Assembly: GCA_009193035.1 (NCBI GenBank)
Contig: SWDT01000007.1
Span: 558,001 to 622,000, forward strand
Length of the DNA stretch: 64,000 nucleotides
Source of the DNA: Halicephalobus mephisto
Taxonomy: Eukaryota > Nematoda > Chromadorea > Rhabditida > Panagrolaimidae
Direction of reading: 5' to 3'
Positions 11,319-21,000 of this stretch are shown piece after piece. The notes beneath the pieces are model-generated. The model ran no database searches and was not told where the DNA came from. It saw only the letters and a list, made by a program, of their open reading frames with translations. How positions within the stretch are numbered: position 1 is the stretch's first letter; every line of letters begins with the position of its first letter. Made by a program: the position numbers and the translations under genes.

Positions 11319-13131
11319 TCAGACGAACCAGCAGGGGTCTTGACATCGCTGGATGTAGCTCTCGAGGACAGGAGTGTTGACTTGCATGACAGTAGTGTAC
11401 ACTGTAGCTTTGTTCAAGTTCGGTTTCGAAGATAAAACTTGGAAAAGTCCGGAAAATCCGACATTTTCCTGAGAAAGTTCGTTCATACATTTGTGACCCG
11501 GACCCCGACGGTCATCTAAGTAAAGAACTTTTTTGTCCCAGTCGTAGTTCGTCTGGAGGACGTACCACCCGTTCGGTTGAGTATGGTCGATGGTCTGGAC
11601 GTGTTCCGTTCCGTTGGGGTTTCTCGTGATGATCGCTCCTTCTCCAGGGAGAGATCCTCCGACGATGAAATAGCCGTAGGCAAAAAGTGGAGTATTCTGG
11701 AGGTAATCCATTGCCTGAAGTAAAAATTATAAATTTTTGAAGAAAATTTTCCAAAATTTAGAAAATTGCGAAATCTTCAAGTTCCGAAAATTCAATGAAA
11801 ACTTTTACAAGATACAAAACTTCAAATTTTAAAAGTCAGTATGAAATTGTAGAAATTCGTGGTAAGATTATGTTGGAACCAAAGAAGTCAAGAACATGAG
11901 GACTAACATACTCCGGAGAATGGCTATTTTCAATACCTAGCAACTCGCAGCAGAATGCACAACAGAACCCCCAACCCTGAACCCCCAACCCTGAACCCCC
12001 AACCCTGAACCCCGAACCCTGAACCCCGAACCCCCAACCCTGAACCCCAACCCCGAACCCCCAGTTTTATCTGATCTACTTTCTTAGGGAGTTTGCCTAA
12101 AATATGCAAGGCTTACACGGCGCTTTTCTGGGAACCCCTCTTCCTGTAAGTCTTACATATTTTAGATAAGCTCTCTTATATATTCTATCCGCTATAACTT
12201 TACCTACATCCTACCCGTAAACCCTACTCTTAGATTGAACTTACTTTCCCCTGGGACTTAACAGACTATTTTGTAAGAGAATCTGTTTTTGATTTTATGA
12301 CAATTTGGTTCTCATCTTTTAACTCACCTCGGGGTAGTTGTTGGCCTTCTCGAGGACATCTCTGTCTGCGTAGATAAGGAACTGCCGTCCCATGGGTCCA
12401 TTGGCGAGGAAGCTGATGAGGTTGCTCATTGTGCTTCCAAATCTGGCATTGGTCGATAGTGTAAAAGCATGGGGTTTGAGTCCTGTCAGAACTCCCAGGT
12501 GTCCGGCGAAGGTGACTCCTTTGTAGACGACCTGGCCTCCTTTGACGAAGTTGACGTTGATCAAGAGGTCCCGAAGTCTTTCTGTCTGAGCCCATTGGTG
12601 GTTCTCAGGTCCTTCCCAGATGAAGAACGTTCCAAAGTCCTGATTTCTGGCGTGGTAGATGACTCCATTTGGGTCTTCTGCGACGACGGAAGTGCAGCCT
12701 TTGCTGATTTCGTAAAAAAGATTCAAAAGCGTCAGTTCTTCTATAGAAACCCCGCTAGCGTCGGCCATGCCTTTCAACTCGTCTCTATAGGGTTGGGGTA
12801 TTTGGGGGTAAGCCGTGTTCATCAACTGAATAAGTACATCCCACAGTAATCCATCGAGAATTATCCCAACCATGGCCTTCACAGTTTGAATCGTCGCTCC
12901 CATTTTCTTCCCGTATACTTTGCCTACTGTACTCCACCGAGTCATAGGGTCTTCGTCCAAGTTGACTTCGAACCAAGGGACCCCGAAGGCATCTGCCGGG
13001 TTGTAGAGTTCTTCTTGTCCGACGAGACAGACAGCTCCGTAGATGCCGAAGGGATCTGCTGGATCATCTTGAGCCAGAACCGGTCTCGAAATGAAAATTA
13101 AAAAAATCAAAGAAGAAAATAAAACCTTCAT
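11319..13131 (-). CDS. Secreted/lysosomal acid ceramidase or NAAA-type amidase, two exons
   Basis: N-terminal-nucleophile amidase that hydrolyses the amide bond of ceramide or N-acylethanolamines in an acidic compartment. Exons 13131-12328 and 11714-11319 give 1,200 nt, 399 residues, close to the usual ~395. Residues 1-20 are a signal peptide (hydrophobic, ending PVLAQ). The propeptide-type region runs to residue 145. GCTSVVAEDPNG places the predicted catalytic, self-processing Cys at 146, followed by YHARNQDFG, the family's conserved block. The second exon carries TNYDWDKK...DDRRGPGHKCMNE, matching the family C-terminal motif. The intron (11715-12327) holds a C-rich minisatellite. Acid ceramidase (asah-1-like) versus NAAA cannot be settled from this sequence alone. 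AATAAA on this strand lies at 11234-11229. Confidence 0.93.
11966..12062. repeat. C-rich minisatellite in the amidase intron
   Basis: Seven or so tandem copies of a 13-15 base unit like CCCCCAACCCTGAA, with CGAACC variants. Strand composition is strongly skewed to C and A. The ~200 bases on either side are also less AT-rich than other introns, as though an unrecognised insertion hosts the array. It is not the TTAGGC nematode telomere repeat. Confidence 0.9.
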
Positions 13132-13379
13132 CTTCGACGAAAAATGATGAGAAAGGAAAAAACTGAGGATTTAAGAAGACGGATTAGGCCTTATCAGGTT
13201 CATCATAGAGACAGTTTTCCGTTTGCCACCTGGATGTGTTGTAGCTTGAAAGTTAATCGAAAGAAGTTGGAGTCTTATGACGAAACCGGAGTCGAAAGTA
13301 TTAATCTGCATATCAAAGACGTTTACTTTACTAGGATTCTGCAGCAAAAGTCGGAAAGTTATGAATTTCATAAGTAGAT

Positions 13380-14400
13380 CGATGACAATTTCATCTATCT
13401 TGAGCTCTACAACAAAGGTCTAGTATTTGTGATTTCTCTTCATTGATTGATATTTGCTTTATGTTTTGTTATATCGGCATGGACCGGACTGATGTGTGAG
13501 GGAGATAAGAAACATAGCATCCTTGTTTGTTACTAACACAGATACTAGCAGTAAAGTAATAGCGACAACTACCTGTGAAAGTCGTGCTAGACTCGGCTTG
13601 TGTACCTACACTGGTCATTTATCACAAAAAGGGCACATTATAACGGCTCTAATTTACTAGATACATTATATTTAATACATCGACACATTGATATAATGTA
13701 TCTGATACATCAGAACTGGTTCAATGTGCCGGTTCATTAAGTTGAGGTCAGTGCATGATATTAAACATCTCGATACGTTAGATATAAGTATCTGATACAT
13801 CAGAATTTCTACAATGCATCGATACATATACAATACACCCGTCGCAATGTAATGCATTGATATATAAAATATAATAGATCGAATACATCAGAACCATTAC
13901 AATGCATCGATATATTATATACAATACATCCGTCGCAATGTAATGCATTGATATATGAAATATAATAGATCGAATACATCAGAATTGCTACAATGCATCG
14001 ATACATATATACGATACACCAATATCGTATTTAATATGTCAATACATTGAGTATAATATACCCAGTATACCAGAACCATTTTAATGCATTGATACGTGAT
14101 ATACAATGCACTTATCTTTTGTGTGTAGGTACACATTAATCTGATTACTCTGAGGATCGCTCATTATTCTCACAATCCAACATATTTAACGGAAATCAAT
14201 AACGAATATATCCCTAATAAAATTTTATTTATTTCAAGAATATCCATACATCTCTTTTTTGAACTTAACAAACATATTGCAGATTTATTTTTCCAAACAA
14301 ATTTTTTTAGTTTTTTATATCTTCAAAGTTTTATTATTAAATTTTACTACATAATTTGAAATTCGCGAACATAACTAAAAATTATTTCTTATTAATTTTC
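13380..14400. repeat. Intergenic block: satellite and mobile-element relics
   Basis: No gene is visible. Positions 13380-13640 are of ordinary composition and unrecognised. About 13655-14110 repeats the GATACATCAGAACCATTACA / ATGCATCGATACATAT words of the window's left-end satellite. 14115-14179 ends in CACAATCCAACA and resembles the terminal part of the LTR at 491-719, possibly a divergent LTR fragment. 14180-14400 is AT-rich with nothing identifiable. Confidence 0.6.
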
Positions 14401-14411
14401 AAAGATGTGGT

Positions 14412-14855
14412 TTATTTGTTAGAATCGATTTTGCAGATGAATGGCTGGTTGTTGAAACATGGAATAGTTTCGAATCCGTCATTGCCATCTAGAGTCCTCC
14501 AAGTGACACATTCTCCATCGACTATTGGATTGTCGTTGAACTTTTTGAATTTCGCCAGACTTCCATCGAGCCAAATCCATCGTTGATAACTCACAGAAGT
14601 GTCCTTCTTCAAGCCGATCCAGACGGGATAAAGTGGGACCATGGTGACAGAAAAGGACTTGAGATAGCCATATTCTTCTTGACTCATGATCGAAGTCAGA
14701 TAACCCCCCACATTGCTACAGTAAGAAACAGAATCGTTCCAGTTGAGGAAGATAGAAGGGACAAAGTAACAGTTGCCACCGTACCCGGCAGTCCAGTTTG
14801 AAGGACATTGAGCCGCAACTAATATTGGAAAAAATAAGAAAATAAAAAATTTCAT
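14412..14855 (-). CDS. Secreted single-domain C-type lectin
   Basis: 147 residues in one exon, start ATG at 14855. Residues 1-15 form a signal peptide ending VAAQ. The rest is one C-type lectin fold: an opening CPSNWTAGYGGNCYF, WNDSVSYC, VWIGLKK, a long loop with WLDGS, then ECVTW and a closing PCFNNQPFICK. At least six conserved-position cysteines can make the usual disulphides. The EPN/QPD-type sugar-binding triplet is not evident, although NDNPIVDGECV occupies that loop, so carbohydrate binding is uncertain. Nematodes carry large families of such clec genes, often immune- or gut-expressed. The orthologue cannot be named. Confidence 0.92.
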   Translation of the reverse strand: MKFFIFLFFPILVAAQCPSNWTAGYGGNCYFVPSIFLNWNDSVSYCSNVGGYLTSIMSQEEYGYLKSFSVTMVPLYPVWIGLKKDTSVSYQRWIWLDGSLAKFKKFNDNPIVDGECVTWRTLDGNDGFETIPCFNNQPFICKIDSNK

Positions 14856-15119
14856 CTTTTAATTCCCAACTTTCGAAAAATAGCAAATAATCCAAAATTA
14901 ATTTTTCAGTGATAAGTTGCAATCGCCTAATCTGATAATCAATAATCTTTAAGGTTTTTTCATTTTTATTTTTGAGGACGAGAATTCAACTTCCAACACG
15001 AAAGCCTTTGAAGATTATAATAAATTAAATTTTTTATTTGAGTAAATACGAATTTAAAAAATTAATGAAAAAAGTGAAATCATCTTTTGCTAGAAAATTC
15101 TTGACAACACAAAAAGAGT

Positions 15120-16275
15120 GCATTAAAGTGGTTGTAATGTATCTGATACATTAGATTCAATATATAGTTGCATTAAGTTCACAAAAAAGCGTAACTGTAG
15201 ACTTTTTAATAATTGTGAAATGTACCATAATCGTCATATATCTTATGAATATTCGGTATTTGTGAAAATTGTAACTTAATAGTGACGATTTGCATTTGAT
15301 ATTTGTTTAAAGATTACGCTTTTTTGGATGTTGATATCGGTAGATTATGTATGATATATGGATACATTAAAACGGCACTGATTATCTGATACACTAGATT
15401 CAATATATAGTTGCATTAAGTTCACACAAAAGTGTAACTTTTATATTAATAACAATTTTGAAATGTAACAATCGTCACATTTTTGATGAATATTTAGCAT
15501 TTGCAAAAATTGTAACTTAATAGTGACGATTTGCATTTGATGTTGGATTAAATATTACGCTTTTTTGGATGTTGATATCGGTAGATTATGTATGACATAT
15601 GGATACATTAAAACGGCACTGATTATCTGATACATTAGATTCAATATATAGTTGCATTAAGTTCACAAAAAAAGCATAACTTTTAAACCAGTAACAACTT
15701 TGAAATGTAACAATCGTCACATTTATGAATATTCGGTATTTGTGAAGATTGTAACTTAATAGTGACGATTTACATTTGATGTTGGATTAAAGATTACGCT
15801 TTTTTGGATGTTGATATCGGTAGATTATGTATGACATATGGATACATTAAAACGGCGCTGATTATCTGATACACTAGATTCAATATATATTTGCATTAAG
15901 TTCACACAAAAAAGCGTAACTTTTATATTAATAACAATTTTGAAATGTAACATAATCGTCACATTTATGAATATTTAGCATTTGTGAAAATTGTAACTTA
16001 ATAGTGACGATTTGCATTTGATATTTGTTTAAAGATTATGCTTTTTTGGATGTTGATATCGGTAGATTATGTATGACATATGGATACATTAAAACGGCAC
16101 TGATTATCTGATGCATTAGATTCAATATATAGTTGCATTAAGTTCACACAAAAAAGCGTAACTTTTATATTAATAACAATTTTGAAATGTAACATAATCG
16201 TCACATTTTTGATGAATATTTAGCATTTGCAAAAATTGTAACTTAATAGTGACGATTTGCATTTGTTCCTGAACA
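15120..16275. repeat. 241 bp composite satellite, about five copies, each with a palindromic MITE
   Basis: The landmark TTGCATTAAGTTCAC recurs near 15169, 15411, 15652, 15891 and 16133, a period of 240-243 bases. Each unit has two parts. One is a stretch related to the GATACATTA satellite (GATGTTGATATCGGTAGATT, GGATACATTAAAACGGC). The other is a nested hairpin: outer arms AAAAAAGCGTAA and TTACGCTTTTTT, inner arms AATCGTCAC and GTGACGATT. The hairpin interrupts the satellite word AAGTT-GATATCGG, so it looks like an inserted MITE later amplified with its host repeat. The last copy lacks the distal part. Confidence 0.88.
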
Positions 16276-16279
16276 AAAA

Positions 16280-17718
16280 GTTTCATTTTTTTGTGTAGTT
16301 GGATCTAGTTTTAACACCAATCTAAAAAATAAAGTTGATTTGTGTCACGAAAATTTCTGAAAATTATTGTCCACTCTGATTAATAAATAACAATGGAATC
16401 TAGCCTAAAAATAAAACCAAATATTACCAAATCGGCAATTATGGATTTTCTTGAAAAATCAAAAATTATAGTTTATTTACTTTATTTTTCTTTTTTATTG
16501 TTGTCATAAAACACAAGTTTTAAAACGATTTCATAAAAAACGTACCCTACTGATCGAGTATCGAAAAAACAGACCAGGGCATCAGCGAAAGCCTAAGGCA
16601 ATTAAGCAAAGTCAACAAAGCACTCCTAGTTGTAAAATATTCAGGAAATTTTTATAAAAAAAATGATTTTTTATGATTCTATATAAATTTAAAAGAATAT
16701 TATTTTCACATCTGCGATTATTTTATTTTTTTTGATTTTTATAAAAAATGATTTTTTACGATTCTATATAAATTTTAAAAAATATTATTTTCACATTAGC
16801 GATGATTTTATTTTTTTAAATTTTTTATGATTCTATGTAAATTTAAAAAAATATTATTTTCACATTTGCGATGATTTTATTTTTTTTGATTTTTATAAAA
16901 AATGATTTTTTATGATTCCATGTAAATTTAAAAGAATATTATTTTCACATTAGCGATGATTTTATTTTTTCTAATTTTTATAAAAACGAAAATAACTTGT
17001 TTTCGACAGGGCACTTTGGCGTCAATTACGGTATTTCCAGTGTGCAGTTGTGGATCTTAGAGGATAAAAAAGAAGTTTTGAATATCTTGATTCTAATCCA
17101 GAAAGTTGTGGAAATGTTTGAGGATTTAATTTTCAAAAATAATTACGAAATCATTGTTGAAAATATTTCTAAACTATTTTAATTCCTAAAAATTTGGAAA
17201 TTCGTGTCAGGACCATTTTGTAAAAATCCAAATATCTATTATCTCAATGATTACGAAATAATTTTAAAAATAAAAATTTAAGATTCTAAAATTTCGCGTC
17301 GAAACAATTTTTTAAAAACAATTAAAATTTTTCCAAATACTATAACTACCCAAAATCACAAAATATTAAATTTTATAATTTTGTCCCAAACAGAAAGTTC
17401 TAAAATTTCGCGTCGAGATAATTTAAAAATTTTTATTTTTTTAAAATTTCGAGTCGAGACTTTTCGAAATTTTTATTTTTTTTAAATTTTACGTCGAGAT
17501 AATTCAAAAATTTTTTTTTCAAATTTCGAAATTTTTATTTTTTCTAAAATTTCGAGTCGAGACATTTCGAAATTTTTAATTTTCTAAAATTTCGCGTCGA
17601 GACATTTCGAAATTTTTAATTTTTTAAAATTTCGCGTCGAGACATTTCGAAATTTTTAATTTTTTAAAATTTTACGTCGAGATAATTTAAAAATTTTTAT
17701 TTTTTTCAAATTTCAGAT
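16280..17718. repeat. AT-rich tandem repeats upstream of the dynein light chain
   Basis: 16640-16985 has four copies of an ~84 base unit (ATTATTTTCACATTNGCGATG, AAAATGATTTTTTATGATTC). 17280-17705 has an ~42 base unit with AAATTTCGCGTCGAGACATT. A short open frame at 16997-17182 follows CGACAG, but I see no family match. No other gene is evident. Confidence 0.75.
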
Positions 17719-18030
17719 ATGAGTAACTTCCAAGTAATCACAACCGTCAAAAAATCTACAATGACAAAACAAATGGAAATCCAAGCTTTACTATCTGCTG
17801 TAAAAGCTCTTAAAGAATGTAACATTGAAAAAAATGCTGCAAAATTAATTAAAACAAATTTCGATCAAAAATACGGCGGAAAATGGCATTGTGTTGTTGG
17901 AAGACAATTTGGTTGTTATATAAGTCATTTTCGAGGAGAATTCATTTATTTTTACGCCAATTCGGTTGCTGTAATGCTCTTCAGAACTGCCGATCATCCA
18001 GATGTTGCTTTTTTTCATTCTCAAAATTAA
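17719..18030 (+). CDS. LC8-type dynein light chain
   Basis: 103 residues in one exon, slightly longer than the usual ~89. LC8 proteins are small dimeric hubs in cytoplasmic dynein and many other complexes. The diagnostic core is present: FDQKYGGKWHCVVGRQFGCY, then FIYFYANSVAVMLFRT, aligning with the WHCIVGRNFGSYVTH / FIYFY core. The N-terminal helix region (SAVKALKECNIEKNAAKLIK) also fits. It diverges more from canonical LC8 than a housekeeping copy would and carries a ~13-residue C-terminal extension, so it is probably one of the lineage-specific paralogues. The start ATG follows AAATTTCAG by two bases, so an upstream leader exon or trans-splicing is likely. AATAAA at 18088-18093 is its poly(A) signal. 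Confidence 0.93.
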   Translation: MSNFQVITTVKKSTMTKQMEIQALLSAVKALKECNIEKNAAKLIKTNFDQKYGGKWHCVVGRQFGCYISHFRGEFIYFYANSVAVMLFRTADHPDVAFFHSQN

Positions 18031-18042
18031 AATTTTTTTTGT

Positions 18043-18093
18043 TTTATTGCACAATTTTCTTAAATATCATTAAATTTTCTTTAAAATAATAAA
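18043..18093. terminator. Overlapping poly(A) signals of convergent genes
   Basis: AATAAA on the minus strand at 18048-18043 serves cua-1, and AATAAA on the plus strand at 18088-18093 serves the dynein light chain. With cleavage 10-25 bases further on, each transcript should run to or into the end of the other's coding region. Confidence 0.6.
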
Positions 18094-18099
18094 TTTCTT

Positions 18100-21000
18100 T
18101 TATACAAGTTGTGCAAACATATCTTCTTCATCCATTGAAAAAATTTTTTGTGATTTCTTCGGAGTTGAATATTTAATCCCTTTCAATCTCGTTGGACTTG
18201 TATCTTTATGTCCAGCAATATCAATATCCAAACCTTTGTATACTGTAACTTCTGTATTTGAAATTTTCTTTTTAAATTTTCTAAATTCAGAAGTTTTCAA
18301 AGAACTTGGAGTCGGTTTTTTGAACGTTTTCAAAAATAACGAAGACGAAACAACAGACACACTCGACATCGCCATCGCAGCCGCCGCCATCCAAGGCTGA
18401 AGTGCTATTCCAAAAGGTTTAAAAACTCCAGCAGCAATAGGAATTCCAATAGCATTATAAATAAGTGCAAAAAATAAATTAAGTCTTATTCTTTTAACTG
18501 TTGCTTTAGAAAGTAAAACAGCTCCAACAACATCTAGAAGATTATTTTTCACTAAAACAATTCCTGCACTTTCAATAGCCACATCTGATCCATTTGCTAT
18601 AGCTATTCCTACATCCGCTTGAGCCAATGCCGGACTGTCGTTTACTCCATCTCCAACCATCGCAACTTTGTTTCCATAAGCCTAAAAACACTCCTTTTTC
18701 ATTTACAACCATGTTATTAAAAAGAAAAAAAAGTTGTAAAATTTCCAAAACTTCCAAAAATAAAAAAATTAAAATTACTACTTTTAGAATTTTCACAATA
18801 ACTCATTCATCTACACAAAGATTCAAAAACTTTAAAAACCAATATTCTTAAAATATTTGAAAATTCAAAGACAAATTATTAAAAAATTTTTAAATTGCAA
18901 AATTTAGGCAAAAAATAAGTTGATTTTTGCAACAAATTACAAAATTTACTACTTTTCTATTTTTCTATTTTTACAATATCCCTCATCTACAAAAAAACTA
19001 AAAAATCATAAAAATTTCACTACTGTAAAAATCTAAAAATTTACTACTTTCCTATTTTTACAATATCCCTCATCTACAAAAAATTACATTACTATAAAAA
19101 TCCAAAAATTTACAAAAAAGTAATTTCATACGAAATTTACTACTTTTCTATTTTTACAATATCCCTCATCTACAAAAAATTAAAAAATCATAAGAATTAT
19201 ACTACTGTAAAAACCCAAAAATTTACTACTTTTCTATTTTTACAATATCCTTCATCTACAAAAAACTAAAAAATCTTTTTTTTCTCAATATTTATTCAAA
19301 AACAAACCTGCAACTGTTTAATTTTGTCTTTCTTCTGATTAGGCAAAACTTCTGCAAATACTTCCTTAATTCCCACTTTTTTCGCAGTTGCTTCTGCTGT
19401 TTTAGCATTATCTCCTGTTAATAAAACAACTTGCATTCCCATTTTTTGAATTGAATAAACCGCTAACATTGCTTCTGCTTTAACTTGATCACTAATACTT
19501 ACAACAGCAGCAACTCTTCCTTGAATTCCAACAAGAATAGAAATATTTCCTGCTTGTCTTTCCATAGAAAGCACATTTTTAACTGTCCATGGAATAACGA
19601 TAGAATTTGCTGACAAATAACTTTCTGTTCCAATAATTACTTGAAATTCTGATAGTTCATTCCATTTTTCAGTTAAGTTTTTGGAAGAATCTAAAAAACA
19701 AAATAATTTTTTTAAAAAATTCTAGAAATTTACACAAAAAAATTTCAGAATTTTCTATAAAACTTTAAAAATTCCAAGATTTACTGAATTCAAAATTAAT
19801 AAAATTCCAAAAGTTCAAAGATCTACTAAATTCAATTTTTTTAATTTAAAAAAATTTTGAAATTCACTATATTCTAAAAATCACTAAAATTAAATAAATT
19901 TTGAAATTTAGTATATTCTAAAAATCACTAAAATTAAATAAATTTTAAAATTCACTATATTCTAAAAATCACTAAAATTAAATAAATTTTGAAATTTAGT
20001 ATATTCTAAAAATCACTAAAATTAAATAAATTTTAAAATTCACTATATTCTAAAAATCACTAAAATTAAATAAATTTTGAAATTCACTATATTCTAAAAA
20101 TCACTAAAATTAAAAAACCCACCGTCAATTAAAGGAGTAACTTCAACTTCACTTCCATCCAATCTCAACGTTCCTGGCTTCAACTCATCTCCATCAACAA
20201 GTTGCAAATTTGTCAAATTTTTGATAAAACTCGATCCAATAACTGCTTTCAAATTCGATATAACTCCACTAACACCATTTCCAGCCGATACACAAAACTG
20301 TGATACCGTACCCCATTGAGAATTTCCTAATAAATCTTTCGAAAATACAACAATAGAATTTCCGATAGGATGTTCTGAATTAGATTCTAGACTTCCTACA
20401 AGTCCAACAAGAGATTTAAAATTAATAACTTCCTGAGGCAATGTAGCATAAACCTTCACAACTCTCGGTTTTCCTTCTGTAATCGTTCCAGTTTTGTCAA
20501 AAACTACCGTATTAATCTTCTGAATCACTTCCAGCGGTTCTCCTCCTTTAATTAAAATTCCATTTCTAGCCCCAACTCCTGTTCCAACCATGATCGCCGT
20601 CGGGGTAGCTAAACCAAGAGCACATGGACATGCAATTGCAAGTACAGTAATCGCATATTCAAAAGCTGTTCTTATTGTCATTTCCCAATGTCCTCTCACT
20701 TCCTAAAAATAAAAATTCGCATTACAAAAATTAAAAATAATTATCATTACAAAATTTTTCCAAAACAAATTCCTAGAAATTTCAATTTCATACATCTTAA
20801 GTTCCTACAGTATTCAAAAACTACTAAAATACTTATTTTTATAAATTTCTAGAAGTTCTTACAGTATTCAAAAACTACTAAAATATTTATTTTTATAAAT
20901 TTTTTCAAAACAAACTTTAAAAATCTTTAGTTCTAAATCATTTTAAATTTTTACTGTATTCCAAAAGACCCTATATTCTTCAAAATCTCGATCATATTAT

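Noticed and set aside
10877..11380. Phe/Leu/Ser-rich frame and its antisense Lys/Glu/Arg-rich frame
   Set aside because: Both are translations of the CT-rich tract and have no coding character.
13380..13640. Unassigned block of ordinary composition, considered as a gene or LTR
   Set aside because: No long frame, no paired ends and no target duplication could be shown; left as unrecognised.
16997..17182. 61-codon open frame after a CGACAG acceptor, upstream of the dynein light chain
   Set aside because: No recognisable domain, begins at a non-ATG codon, and does not join in a convincing way to the downstream gene.
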